64,000 nt of DNA from Arthrobacter livingstonensis (GTDB taxonomy: Bacteria; Actinomycetota; Actinomycetes; Actinomycetales; Micrococcaceae). Within the stretch, counting starts at the first letter, position 1; each line of letters opens with the position of its first letter. Positions 35,198 to 44,012 of this stretch are shown in pieces. The stretch lies in assembly GCF_003219815.1 (NCBI RefSeq), contig NZ_QJVD01000003.1:62001-126000 (forward strand), given 5' to 3'. The position numbers and the translations under genes are program-made. Below the pieces are notes generated by a model, which saw only the letters and a program-made list of their open reading frames with translations, ran no database searches and was not told the DNA's origin.

Positions 35198-36682
35198 GTG
35201 CCGCACGTGCCATCCAACTCCGAGGCGGCGGCGCCTGGATCACCGGCAACGCAGGTATCACCGGCGCCTGGATCACCGGCCCCGCAGGAAACACCGGCGC
35301 CTGGATCACCGGCAACGCAGGAAACACCGGCAACGCAGGAAACACCGGCGCCTGGATCACCGGCAACGCAGGAGACACCGGCAACGCAGGAAACACCGGC
35401 GCCGCAGGAAACCCCGGCAACGCGCGGAGCCGAAGCAGGGCAGCAAGCACCGCGGACGGAAGGGGCGCAAGTGCCGGCCGCACCGCAGGAACCGGCGGCG
35501 CGCGTCCTGCCGCACACCTGGGACGAGGCCCGGGCCGCGGCGTATGGCGCGGCCGAGCCGCTGCCGGCCCATGCGGTGCCGCTGGCCCAGGCGGTCGGGC
35601 GAAAACTGGCTATCGACGTCCTGGCACTCCACGACATGCCGCACTACGCCTCCTCCGCCATGGACGGCTGGGCCATTGCGGGCAGCCCGCCGTGGATCCT
35701 GGCCGAACGCGGCCGCCGCCTGTCGTCCGGCCAGGCCGCGCCCATCGTCACCGGTGGACTGCTCCCCGCCGGCGCCAAGGCGGTCCTGCGCAGCGAGTCC
35801 GGCATGCTTTCCACGGACGACGACGGCCTGCCCGTTTTGGTGCGCGGCGGTGCCTCCCGCCCGGGAGAGCCGAAAAACGGCCAGCACATCCGGCCCGCCG
35901 CCCAGGAGGCGAAGCTGGGGGAACTTCTGGTCAAGGCAGGCACAACGCTGAACCCGGCCCATGTTGCCCTGGCCGCGCTGGGCGGCCTGGACGAACTTTC
36001 CGTGCTGGGGCGGCCGGCTGTGCAGCTCGTCCTGACGGGCGACGAGGTGGTGGCGGCCGGCATCCCCGCCCCCGGCCACGTGCGCGACGCCTTTTCCCCG
36101 CAGCTGGGCAGTGTCGTGGAGCTGCTGGGCGGCACCGTCACCGGACTGCGGCGTGCCGCGGACAGCCTGGCGTCCACCTTGGAAGCCTTGGCCGACAGCG
36201 AGGACAACCCTGCCGACGTCGTCATCACCACGGGTGCCACTGGGCACTCCACCGTTGATTTCCTCCGCGACGCCATCGCCGCGATGGGCGGAACCCTTCA
36301 CATCGACGGCATCGCCATGCGCCCGGGACACCCGACACTGCTGGCCGAATTCCCCGACGGCCGCTTTCTGGTGGGTCTGCCGGGCAACCCGCTGGCCGCC
36401 ATGATTGCGCTGCTGACCGTCGGTGCGCCGCTGCTGGCCAGGCTCGGCAGCCGGCCGCTGCCGGGCACATTTGAGGTGGCCTGCGGCTCGCCGCTCAAGG
36501 AGTACCACGGCCCCACCCGGCTCATGCCCTACCGGCTTGTCTACGGGCTCGCGTCGCCGTGCTCCCACACCGACTCCGCCATGATGCGCGGATTTGCCGC
36601 CGCCGACGGCGTCATGGTGGTGCCGCCGCACGGGGCCAAAATGGGCGAGGCCCTCACCGCATTCTCACTGCCGTGGAAGTAA
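35198..36682 (+). CDS. moeA: Molybdopterin molybdotransferase MoeA with repetitive N-terminal extension
   Basis: 494 residues against about 400 for usual MoeA. The first ~95 residues are low-complexity, built from APGSP and ATQETP units, and are unlikely to be enzymatic. The MoeA core begins near 100 (HTWDEARAAAYGAAEPL) and includes ALHDMPHYASSAMDGWAI, VLTGDEVV, VITTGATGHS and LPGNPLAAMIAL. It inserts molybdate into adenylylated molybdopterin. The GTG at 35198 directly follows the DUF6457 stop. A later in-frame start at the domain edge would remove the repeats; none has a strong ribosome site. Confidence 0.93.
   Translation: MPHVPSNSEAAAPGSPATQVSPAPGSPAPQETPAPGSPATQETPATQETPAPGSPATQETPATQETPAPQETPATRGAEAGQQAPRTEGAQVPAAPQEPAARVLPHTWDEARAAAYGAAEPLPAHAVPLAQAVGRKLAIDVLALHDMPHYASSAMDGWAIAGSPPWILAERGRRLSSGQAAPIVTGGLLPAGAKAVLRSESGMLSTDDDGLPVLVRGGASRPGEPKNGQHIRPAAQEAKLGELLVKAGTTLNPAHVALAALGGLDELSVLGRPAVQLVLTGDEVVAAGIPAPGHVRDAFSPQLGSVVELLGGTVTGLRRAADSLASTLEALADSEDNPADVVITTGATGHSTVDFLRDAIAAMGGTLHIDGIAMRPGHPTLLAEFPDGRFLVGLPGNPLAAMIALLTVGAPLLARLGSRPLPGTFEVACGSPLKEYHGPTRLMPYRLVYGLASPCSHTDSAMMRGFAAADGVMVVPPHGAKMGEALTAFSLPWK
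35233..35430 (+). repeat. In-frame 15/18-bp repeat array at the start of moeA
   Basis: Alternating 15-bp units (APGSP) and 18-bp units (ATQETP or APQETP), about eleven in all. The order is not strictly periodic. The DNA units share CGGCAACGCAGGA. All unit lengths are multiples of three, so changes do not break the frame. Confidence 0.93.
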
Positions 36683-37536
36683 CTTTCACGTGTGCGGACG
36701 GGCGTGTTCTGGCCGGAGACGAATTCCCCGTGCCCGAGGGTGTGGAAAGGCTGGGGACCGTGGTCGTTGCCAGCGCCACGGCGGTAAAGGCCGGCTACTA
36801 TCACCGGTATGCCGCGTTCCTGGCTGCCAACGGCTTTGACGCCGTTACTTTTGACTACCGGGGGATCGGCCAATCCCGCGGAGGTTCGCTGCGGGGGCAG
36901 CGTATCCGCTGGCATGAATGGGGATCCCTGGACATCGACGCCGTGCTTGCGTGGGCACTGGCGCGGGCCGACGGGCTGCCGGTGCACCTGGTGGGCCACA
37001 GCTTTGGCGGCTTTGGCTCGGGGCTTGCGGGGCGTGCAGCCGCCCTGTCCCGAATCCTGACGGTGGGGGCGCAACACGCGTATTGGCGCGACCTCCGCAT
37101 TCCGGGCCAGGCGGCGCACTGGGGCCGTTCCCTTGTGACACTGCTGTTGGTGGGAGTCTTCGGCTACTTTCCGGCGAAGCGGCTTGGCCTGATGGAGGAC
37201 CTTCCTGCCGGGGTGGCGCTCGACTGGGCGCGCAGCCGCAGGGACTTTACGACGGCAGTGAAGGGGCCGGACCGGGAGGCGCTGCTGGCCCACCTGGCGG
37301 CTGTCACGGCGCCCCTACTGGCCTTGGCGCCCGACGACGACTCCTTCGCCACCATCCCCGCCATGGAACGGGCCGTGGCCTATACGCCCAACAGCCCGGC
37401 CCGGATCATCCACCTGCGCCCCGAAGACTACGGCGAAGCGTCCCTGGGGCACTTTGCCTTGTTCCACAGTCGCTACCGGGACACGTTCTGGGAACAGACC
37501 CTTGGGTGGCTCAAGGACGGCAGCTGGACTGGCTGA
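36673..37536 (+). CDS. Alpha/beta hydrolase family protein
   Basis: 287 residues from the GTG at 36673, which overlaps the last 10 bp of moeA. The nucleophile elbow is GHSFGG and an early FDYRGIGQSRGG resembles the oxyanion region of serine hydrolases. The likely acid and His are in LALAPDDDSFA and GHFALFH. It belongs to the group of YheT-like or serine aminopeptidase-S33-type hydrolases. The overlap with moeA suggests co-expression, but no link to the molybdenum cofactor is known. Confidence 0.87.
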   Translation: MEVTFTCADGRVLAGDEFPVPEGVERLGTVVVASATAVKAGYYHRYAAFLAANGFDAVTFDYRGIGQSRGGSLRGQRIRWHEWGSLDIDAVLAWALARADGLPVHLVGHSFGGFGSGLAGRAAALSRILTVGAQHAYWRDLRIPGQAAHWGRSLVTLLLVGVFGYFPAKRLGLMEDLPAGVALDWARSRRDFTTAVKGPDREALLAHLAAVTAPLLALAPDDDSFATIPAMERAVAYTPNSPARIIHLRPEDYGEASLGHFALFHSRYRDTFWEQTLGWLKDGSWTG

Positions 37537-37617
37537 CACCGCTGCGCACATCTCGAACCTCAACGGACGGGGCGGAGATCAACCCCAGGTGATGTGCATG
37601 TCGAAGCCCCGGCCTGG

Positions 37618-39066
37618 TCAGGCGTTGGCGGGAGAGGGCAGCGCCACTGGGGTGCCGGCGTCGTGCAGGTCATCAGCGACCGCGGCAGCGAGTTCCCGGG
37701 CCTGGTTCCGCGAGGGCAGCCACAGGGCCGCGACTGTTGCGATGACCAGGACGGCCGCCCCAACGTAGACGGCGGGGATGGCGGCACCGACGAATCCGGT
37801 GGGCGTCAGCTGCCCGCCCGCGCCGGTGAATACGGCTGTCAGGACGGCGACGCCCAGGGCCACGCCGACTTCGCGCAGGGTGGCGTTGGCACCGGACGCC
37901 TTGGCGTGGTCGTCCTGGTGCATGTTGGCGAGCACGGCCGTCGACATCGGGGCGAAGACCAGCCCCATGCCGATGCCGGCCGCCAGGAAGCCGGGAACCA
38001 TCATGGGGTACGTGACATCCGCGTTGAGGGTGGCGGCGAGCCAGAACATGCCGCCGGCCAACAGGGCCAGGCCCGTAATCATGAGGGTGCGGGTGCCCAG
38101 GCGTGGCGCCAGCAGGCCGGCCAGCGGCGCCACGACCATGGGCGCCAGGGTCCACGGCATGGTGAGCACGCCGGCCTCCAGCGGGCTGTAGCCCTGAACC
38201 ACCTGCAGGAACTGGATCAAGATGAACACCGCGCCGAAGATGCCGAAGCTGAACGTAAGCCCCACGATGTTGGCAACGGTGAAGCTGCGGTCCCGGAACA
38301 GTCGCAGGGGCAGCAGCGGTGCCGCCGTGCGGGACTCCCTCAGGACGAACGCCAGGAGCAGGACGCTGCCGCCAATCAGGGGGACCAGCACCTGGGCGCT
38401 GGACCAGCCGGCCGCGTTGCCCCGCACGATGCCAAACACCAGGCCCAGCAGGCCAAGGCCGGAGAGCACCAGGCCGATGACGTCGGCACGGACCCGGGCG
38501 CCGAAGCTGTTGGGCAGGCCCAGCAGTACCAGGGGGACTGCGATGATGCCCAGCGGGACGTTGAGCCAGAAGATGGCCTGCCAGTTCCAGCCTTCCACCA
38601 CGGCCCCGCCAACCAGCGGGCCGACGGCGACACCGAGGCCGGATACGCCGCCCCAAATGCCGATGGCCAGCGGACGGCCTGCCCTGCTGACCGAGCCGGC
38701 GAGCAAGGTCAGGGACAACGGCATGATGGCTGCCGCGCCGAGGCCCTGGACGGCCCGGGCAGCGATGAGCGCCATGGGGTCGGTGCTCAGGGCAGCTGCC
38801 GCCGAGGCCAGGGTGAAAATGGCAAGTCCGGCCAAAAAGACGCGGCGGCGCCCGAGCCTGTCGCCGAGGCCCACGGCGAGCAGCATGAAGGTGGCGAAAC
38901 TGAGCGCGTAGGCGTTGACCACCCACTGCAGTTCCTCGACGCCGGCGCCGAGTTTCTCGTGGATCACCGGCAGGGCGTTGGTGACCACGAGGTTGTCCAG
39001 GGTGGCCATGAAGACAGGCAGTGAGGCTGCGGTGATCGCCAGCCAAACGGGGATTCGGCGTTTCAT
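37618..39066 (-). CDS. DHA2-family MFS transporter
   Basis: 482 residues with about 14 membrane helices. The signature start is ASLPVFMATLDNLVVTNALPVI, then LGDRLGRRRVFL (motif A) and PLVGGAVVEGWNWQAIFWLNVPLG (motif C region; key residues GWNWQAIFWLN). It is probably a proton-coupled drug or metabolite exporter. It is divergent from the TetR gene at 39138, and two matching operators lie in the 71-bp gap. Confidence 0.93.
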   Translation of the reverse strand: MKRRIPVWLAITAASLPVFMATLDNLVVTNALPVIHEKLGAGVEELQWVVNAYALSFATFMLLAVGLGDRLGRRRVFLAGLAIFTLASAAAALSTDPMALIAARAVQGLGAAAIMPLSLTLLAGSVSRAGRPLAIGIWGGVSGLGVAVGPLVGGAVVEGWNWQAIFWLNVPLGIIAVPLVLLGLPNSFGARVRADVIGLVLSGLGLLGLVFGIVRGNAAGWSSAQVLVPLIGGSVLLLAFVLRESRTAAPLLPLRLFRDRSFTVANIVGLTFSFGIFGAVFILIQFLQVVQGYSPLEAGVLTMPWTLAPMVVAPLAGLLAPRLGTRTLMITGLALLAGGMFWLAATLNADVTYPMMVPGFLAAGIGMGLVFAPMSTAVLANMHQDDHAKASGANATLREVGVALGVAVLTAVFTGAGGQLTPTGFVGAAIPAVYVGAAVLVIATVAALWLPSRNQARELAAAVADDLHDAGTPVALPSPANA

Positions 39067-39089
39067 GATGAGGCTTCCTTGGGATTGAG

Positions 39090-39137
39090 GTAATCGAATG
39101 ATTACTTAAAAACCAAATGTAGTAATCAACTGATAAC
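39090..39137. promoter_or_regulatory. Paired TetR operators between the MFS gene and its regulator
   Basis: GTAATC-GAAT-GATTAC (39090-39105) and GTAATC-AACT-GATAAC (39122-39137) share GTAATC-N4-GAT-AC. Their start-to-start distance is 32 bp, close to three helical turns. The second site ends at the base before the TetR start codon. This looks like autoregulation plus MFS control by the adjacent TetR protein. Confidence 0.85.
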
Positions 39138-39830
39138 ATGTCAAGCATGGTGAAGAAATTAGTTCAGGAAGCTGCGGGGAGGGCCGTGCGCATGCCAGCG
39201 GAGGAGCGACGCGAACTGATCCTCCAGGCGGCGACGGCCGTTTTTTCCGAGCGCGGCTACGCCGGATCGACCACCGACCAAGTGGCGCGGGCGGCCGGGA
39301 TCAGCCAGCCGTACGTGGTGCGGATGTTCGGCACCAAGGAAAATCTGTTCCTTGAGGCGCTGGACCGCGCACTGGGGAAACTGCAGGACAATTTCCGTTA
39401 CGTCATCGCCGACTTCGACGCCGGCCGCCTTTCCGAGCAGGCGGCGGCGCTGGATCCGAGCGGTGGTGCCAGCCGCCAGGAACGACTTAGGCCCATCTTG
39501 GGGGCGGCCTATGCCGATCTCATCCAGGACCGGGGCATTCTCCTGATCCTGATGCAGTCATTCCTCGCCGGCCACGAACCCGTCATTGGAGCGCGTGCAC
39601 GGGAAGGCTTCCTGGCCATATACCGGCTGCTCCGCGAGGAAGCAGGGATGGACGAAGACTCGGCCCAAGACTTTTTGGCCCACGGCATGCTCATGAACAC
39701 CCTTATCAGCATGCGCCTGCCCGAACTTTACGGTCAGGATGCCACGGCCGATGAGCTGTTGGAATGCACCCTGCGCACCAAGCTGGACGTGGTCCTGGCT
39801 GCCAGCAAACGGGACGGGGTCCGCCCGTAA
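39138..39830 (+). CDS. TetR-family transcriptional regulator
   Basis: 230 residues. Helix-turn-helix at about 20-70: GSTTDQVARAAGISQPYVVRMFGTKE, key part SQPYVVRMF. The C-terminal part, with LIQDRGILLILMQSFLAGHEP, is the TetR ligand-binding and dimer domain. An alternative start is the ATG at 39147 (MVKKLV). It is divergent from the DHA2 transporter and abuts a predicted operator, so it probably represses both genes until a substrate binds. Confidence 0.94.
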   Translation: MSSMVKKLVQEAAGRAVRMPAEERRELILQAATAVFSERGYAGSTTDQVARAAGISQPYVVRMFGTKENLFLEALDRALGKLQDNFRYVIADFDAGRLSEQAAALDPSGGASRQERLRPILGAAYADLIQDRGILLILMQSFLAGHEPVIGARAREGFLAIYRLLREEAGMDEDSAQDFLAHGMLMNTLISMRLPELYGQDATADELLECTLRTKLDVVLAASKRDGVRP

Positions 39831-39856
39831 AAACACCGGCCCGCAGCTATCCATGC

Positions 39857-40288
39857 TCAGCGCAGCACTGAGCTGAGCAGCAGGCTGGTCTCGCTGTTGA
39901 CGATGCCTTCGATGGAGCGGATCCGGCCCAGTACCTTGTCAAATTCGGCCAGATTTTCCATGCCGAGCTCGGCCACCAGGTCCCATGCTCCGTTGGTGGT
40001 GTGGAGGGCCCTGATTTCCGGCAGGCCCCTGAGTGCGCGGATCACCTTGTCCGTGGCGCGGCCCTCAACTTCCAGCAGCGAGACTGCCCGGATGGTCAGC
40101 GGGTCGCTCTCATCGCGCACCCGAACGGAAAATCCCACCACGGTACCCGACGCCAGGAGCCGATCCAGCCGGCTGTTGATGGTGGCGCGCGAGACGTCGA
40201 GCTTGCGGGCCAGGCTGGCCACGGGCTCCCGGCCGTTCTCACGCAATGCCGATAGCAGCCGCCGGTCCAAGTCATCCAAGGAAGCCAT
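39857..40288 (-). CDS. Lrp/AsnC-family transcriptional regulator
   Basis: 143 residues. Winged helix-turn-helix (about 1-60; LDRRLLSALRENGREPVASL and VSRATINSRLDRLL) and a RAM effector-binding domain (about 65-140; LPEIRALHTTNGAWDLVAEL). Divergent to the ornithine cyclodeaminase gene, so it is likely its amino-acid-responsive regulator. An upstream palindrome is described below. An alternative GTG start at 40294 adds two residues. Confidence 0.94.
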   Translation of the reverse strand: MASLDDLDRRLLSALRENGREPVASLARKLDVSRATINSRLDRLLASGTVVGFSVRVRDESDPLTIRAVSLLEVEGRATDKVIRALRGLPEIRALHTTNGAWDLVAELGMENLAEFDKVLGRIRSIEGIVNSETSLLLSSVLR

Positions 40289-40301
40289 GTACACATTGTA
40301 G

Positions 40302-40314
40302 GAACGAATTGTTC
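40302..40314. promoter_or_regulatory. Candidate Lrp-type operator in the asnC/ocd divergent region
   Basis: GAAC-GAATT-GTTC is a 13-bp palindrome. A weaker related site, TTGTCCATTGAACA, lies about 35-45 bp further towards ornithine cyclodeaminase (about 40347-40361). Such spaced weak palindromes suit Lrp proteins, which wrap DNA. Confidence 0.5.
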
Positions 40315-40415
40315 ATTCTGTGCCATTTTTGTGCTGAATATCGGTGATTTGTCCATTGAACATGCGAATCGACCAGATTTAGAGTGTAAGCAACAATAAC
40401 TATGGAAGGGTCGCA

Positions 40416-41444
40416 ATGACGCGCTTTGTGGATGTACGGAACATGGTCCGGTGGGCTGCCGCCCGCGGGCCCGAACGCATTCTCTCCGAAATGGTGGGCT
40501 ACGTCGAAGCCGACTTCGGGCGCTGGGAAGAATTCGACAAGACGCCACGCGTTGCCAGCCACACTCCCTATGGGGTCATCGAACTGATGCCTGCCAGCGA
40601 CAGTGAAACTTACGGCTTTAAATACGTGAACGGCCACCCGTCCAACCCCGCACACGGCTTCCAGACCGTCACTGCGTTTGGCGTGCTTGCAGACGTCAGC
40701 AACGGCTACCCAACGTTCATGTCGGAGATGACACTCCTGACGGCCTTCCGGACGGCGGCGACGTCGGCCATGGTTGCCAGGAAGCTGGCCCGGCCCGATG
40801 CCAAACGGGTGGCCCTCATCGGCACGGGCAGCCAGTCGGAATTCCAGGCCCTGGCATTTCGGAGCGTACTGGGGATCGCCAAACTCTCCGTTTGGGACAC
40901 CGATCCGGCCGCCGTCGAAAAGTTTGTGCGCAACATGGCCCCGCTCGGCTTTGACATTGCCGTGGCGCCGTCTGCCGCCGAAGCCGTGCGCGGCGCCGAC
41001 ATCGTCACCACCTGCACCGCGGATAAGGCAAAGGCTGTCATTCTCTCGGCTGACATGGTTGAACCCGGCATGCACATCAACGCCATGGGCGGGGACTGCC
41101 CCGGCAAGACGGAACTGGATCCCGCCATCCTGGACCGCGGCGACGTCTTTGTGGAATTCGACCCCCAGACCCGCGTTGAAGGGGAGATCCAACAGATGCC
41201 GGCGGACTTTCCAGTCACCGAATTCTGGCAGGTTCTCAACGGCCAGGCCGCCGGACGCACCTCCGCGGACCAGGTGACCATCTTCGACTCTGTGGGCTTC
41301 GCCATCGAGGACTTTTCAGCACTGCGTTACGTCCGCGACGCTGTCGCCACCACGGACTTCTTCGACGAGATCGACCTCGTGGCAAACCCCGACGACCCCA
41401 AAGACCTGTTTGGCCTCATCGGAGCGCTCGTTCCCACCGGCTGA
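40416..41444 (+). CDS. Ornithine cyclodeaminase family protein
   Basis: 342 residues, normal length. It converts ornithine to proline and ammonia, using bound NAD. Family markers include TPYGVIELMPASDSETYGFKYVNGHP, the Rossmann site ALIGTGSQSEFQALAF, and a later HINAMGGDCPGKTELD. GGAAGGG lies 6 nt before the ATG. The divergent Lrp-type gene suggests induction by ornithine or arginine. The family also includes alanine dehydrogenase and other NAD enzymes, but the size and D/K residues fit ornithine cyclodeaminase well. Confidence 0.92.
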   Translation: MTRFVDVRNMVRWAAARGPERILSEMVGYVEADFGRWEEFDKTPRVASHTPYGVIELMPASDSETYGFKYVNGHPSNPAHGFQTVTAFGVLADVSNGYPTFMSEMTLLTAFRTAATSAMVARKLARPDAKRVALIGTGSQSEFQALAFRSVLGIAKLSVWDTDPAAVEKFVRNMAPLGFDIAVAPSAAEAVRGADIVTTCTADKAKAVILSADMVEPGMHINAMGGDCPGKTELDPAILDRGDVFVEFDPQTRVEGEIQQMPADFPVTEFWQVLNGQAAGRTSADQVTIFDSVGFAIEDFSALRYVRDAVATTDFFDEIDLVANPDDPKDLFGLIGALVPTG

Positions 41445-41559
41445 GCCTGTGGGCGGCAGATGCGGCATTTTTTGTAGGCGACGTAAAGGAGACGCCAAAG
41501 GCCGTCCGCGGCCGACGCGTCGGATAGTCGCCGGAAAAATGGCGGGCCCGCCGCGCCGG

Positions 41560-43887
41560 CTACGCGACCGGTTCCAACCGGATGACCACCGACTTGGAGG
41601 TTGGCGTGCCGCTGACGTCGGCCTTGGAATCCAGCGGCACCAGGACGTTGGTTTCCGGGTAGTAGGCGGCGGCGCAACCCACGGGGGTTGAGTAGGCAAC
41701 CACACGGAACTCGGGGGCACGGCGGTCCACGCCGTCCTTCCACTCCGAGACCAGGTCCACCATGGCGCCGTCGGCGAGGCCCAGCGAATCCAGGTCCGCC
41801 TGGTTCACAAACACCACGCGGCGCCCGCCCTTGATGCCGCGGTAGCGATCGTCCTTGCCGTAAATGGTGGTGTTGTACTGGTCATGGGAGCGCAGGGTCT
41901 GCAGCAGGAGCCGGCCCTCGGGCACCCTGGGATATTGAAGTTCGTTGGCCGTGAAGTGGGCCTTGCCGGAGTCCGTGGAAAACGAACGCGAATCACGGGG
42001 GCCGTGCGGCAGGATGAACCCGCCCGGCCGGTCGATCTTCGCCTCGAAGTCCTCAAAGCCGGGGACCACGCGGGCAATGTGTGTGCGGATGCCCGAGTAG
42101 TCCGCAGCCAGTCCCCGCCAGTCCGCCACGGGCGCACCCACCCGGGTGCCGCCGTCGTCCGTGGAAAAAAGCAGCTCGGCGAGCCGGGCGACGATGGCAA
42201 CCTCTGAGAGCAGATTGCCGGAGGCCGGTGTCAGGCGCCCGCGGGAGGCGTGGACGGCGCTCATGGAGTCCTCAACGGTGACGCGCTGGTCGCCCCCGGC
42301 CTGGGTGTCGCGCTCGGTGCGGCCCAGGGTGGGCAGGATGAGGGCCTGGCGGCCCACATGCAGGTGCGATTTGTTCAGCTTGGTGGAGATCTGCACCGTC
42401 AGCTCCAGCTTGGCCAGCGCAGCTTCGGTGACGTCGGAGTCGGGAGTGGCGCGCACAAAATTGCCGCCCATGCCCACGAACACGCGCGCCTTGCCGTCGC
42501 GCATGGCCTCGATCGCGGCGACGGTGTCGAAGCCGTGGGCCCGGGGCGAGGTGAAGGAAAACTCCCGGTCCAGGGCGTCGTGGAACCCGGCCGGCATGCG
42601 CTCAAAGATGCCCATGGTGCGGTCGCCCTGGACATTGGAGTGGCCGCGCACGGGGCAGACGCCGGCGCCGGGCTTGCCGATGTTGCCCTGCAGGAGCAGC
42701 ACGTTGACCACGTCGCGCAGCATCGCCACGGAGTGCTTGTGCTGCGTCAGGCCCATGGCCCAGCACACCACGGTGGCCTTGGATGCCAGCAGCCGCTCGC
42801 CGGTGGCCCGGATTTGCGCCTCGCTGAGCCCCGTGGCCGTGACGATCTCGTCCCAGGTGACGGCCTCCAGCTGGGCCAGGTACCCGCCCAGGCCGGCGGT
42901 GTGTGCTTCGATGAACGCGGTGTCGAACACACGGCCCTCCCGGGCGGAACCGGGCCGCCGCTGTGCCTCCAGCAGGAACTTTCCCAATCCCTGGAACAGC
43001 GCCTGGTCCCCGCCGAGCTTGATTTGCAGGAAGTCGTCAGCCAGCGCGGTGCCGCCGCCCACCAGGCCGCGCACCGTTTGGGGGTTCTCAAAGCGCATGA
43101 GGCCGGCTTCCGGCAGCGGGTTGACGGCCACAATCACGGCGCCGTTCTTCTTGGCCTTTTCCAGGGCGCTGAGCATGCGCGGGTGGTTGGTGCCCGGATT
43201 CTGGCCGGCGATGATGATCAGCTCGGCCTTGTACATGTCCTCCAGGGACACCGAACCCTTGCCGATGCCAATGGTTTCCGTCAGGGCCGAACCGCTGGAC
43301 TCGTGGCACATGTTGGAGCAGTCGGGCAGGTTGTTGGTCCCCAGCCCGCGGACCATGAGCTGGTACAGGAACGCGGCCTCGTTGGAGGTGCGCCCGGACG
43401 TGTAGAAAATCCCCTGGTTGGGGTCATCGAGCCCGCGCAGCTCATCGGCCAGCAGCCCCAGCGCCCGCTCCCACGACACCGGCACGTAGTGGTCGCTGCC
43501 CTCGGCCAGGAACATCGGATCGGTCAGGCGGCCCTGCTGGCCGAGCCGGAAGTCGTCCCATTCGCGCAGCTCGCTGATGGAATGCTGGGCAAAGAACGAC
43601 GGCGGCACCCGCCTTTTGGTGCCTTCCTCCGCCACTGCCTTGGCCCCGTTCTCACAAAATTCCGCGGCGTGGCGCTTGTCGCCCTCGGGCCAGGCGCAGC
43701 CGGGGCAGTCGAAGCCGTCCTTTTGATTGATTTTCAGCAGCGTCTGCGCGCTGCGCAGTGCCCCCATCTGGTTCAGGGAGACCTCCATGGAATGGAGGAT
43801 GCCAGGGATGCCGACGGCCTTCTTTTGGGCCTGGCCAACGGTGAGCTTGCGCTCGTCGATGTTTTCCCGGGGTGCCTTGCTGGCCAT
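41560..43887 (-). CDS. FdhF/YdeP-family molybdopterin oxidoreductase
   Basis: 775 residues. The N-terminus has CPGCAWPEGDKRHAAEFCENG, with cysteines typical of the YdeP group. Next come the molybdopterin domain (RTSNEAAFLYQLMVRGLGTNN, SNMCHESSGSALTETIGIG with a cysteine as possible Mo ligand, and QNPGTNHPRM) and a C-terminal MGD-binding domain ending in TPVGCAAAYYPETNVL. YdeP-like proteins are formate-dehydrogenase-type enzymes of uncertain substrate. It is divergent from fdhD (125-bp gap) and 5 kb from moeA. GAAGGG lies 6 nt before the ATG at 43887. Confidence 0.93.
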   Translation of the reverse strand: MASKAPRENIDERKLTVGQAQKKAVGIPGILHSMEVSLNQMGALRSAQTLLKINQKDGFDCPGCAWPEGDKRHAAEFCENGAKAVAEEGTKRRVPPSFFAQHSISELREWDDFRLGQQGRLTDPMFLAEGSDHYVPVSWERALGLLADELRGLDDPNQGIFYTSGRTSNEAAFLYQLMVRGLGTNNLPDCSNMCHESSGSALTETIGIGKGSVSLEDMYKAELIIIAGQNPGTNHPRMLSALEKAKKNGAVIVAVNPLPEAGLMRFENPQTVRGLVGGGTALADDFLQIKLGGDQALFQGLGKFLLEAQRRPGSAREGRVFDTAFIEAHTAGLGGYLAQLEAVTWDEIVTATGLSEAQIRATGERLLASKATVVCWAMGLTQHKHSVAMLRDVVNVLLLQGNIGKPGAGVCPVRGHSNVQGDRTMGIFERMPAGFHDALDREFSFTSPRAHGFDTVAAIEAMRDGKARVFVGMGGNFVRATPDSDVTEAALAKLELTVQISTKLNKSHLHVGRQALILPTLGRTERDTQAGGDQRVTVEDSMSAVHASRGRLTPASGNLLSEVAIVARLAELLFSTDDGGTRVGAPVADWRGLAADYSGIRTHIARVVPGFEDFEAKIDRPGGFILPHGPRDSRSFSTDSGKAHFTANELQYPRVPEGRLLLQTLRSHDQYNTTIYGKDDRYRGIKGGRRVVFVNQADLDSLGLADGAMVDLVSEWKDGVDRRAPEFRVVAYSTPVGCAAAYYPETNVLVPLDSKADVSGTPTSKSVVIRLEPVA

Positions 43888-44012
43888 GAAAATCCCTTCA
43901 ACGGTGAAGTGTGCCCGCCGGGCAACCGGTCCCGCGGTTGACGGTCCAGGGCTGTGAAATGGTAGCGAACGATCTACTCTGATCTTAGGGGCTAATTCAA
44001 CCGGAGGGACCA

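Noticed and set aside
37594-39024. 476-codon plus-strand frame opposite the MFS gene
   Set aside because: Very rich in Gly/Gln/Asp/His with no domain; shadow of the exporter gene.
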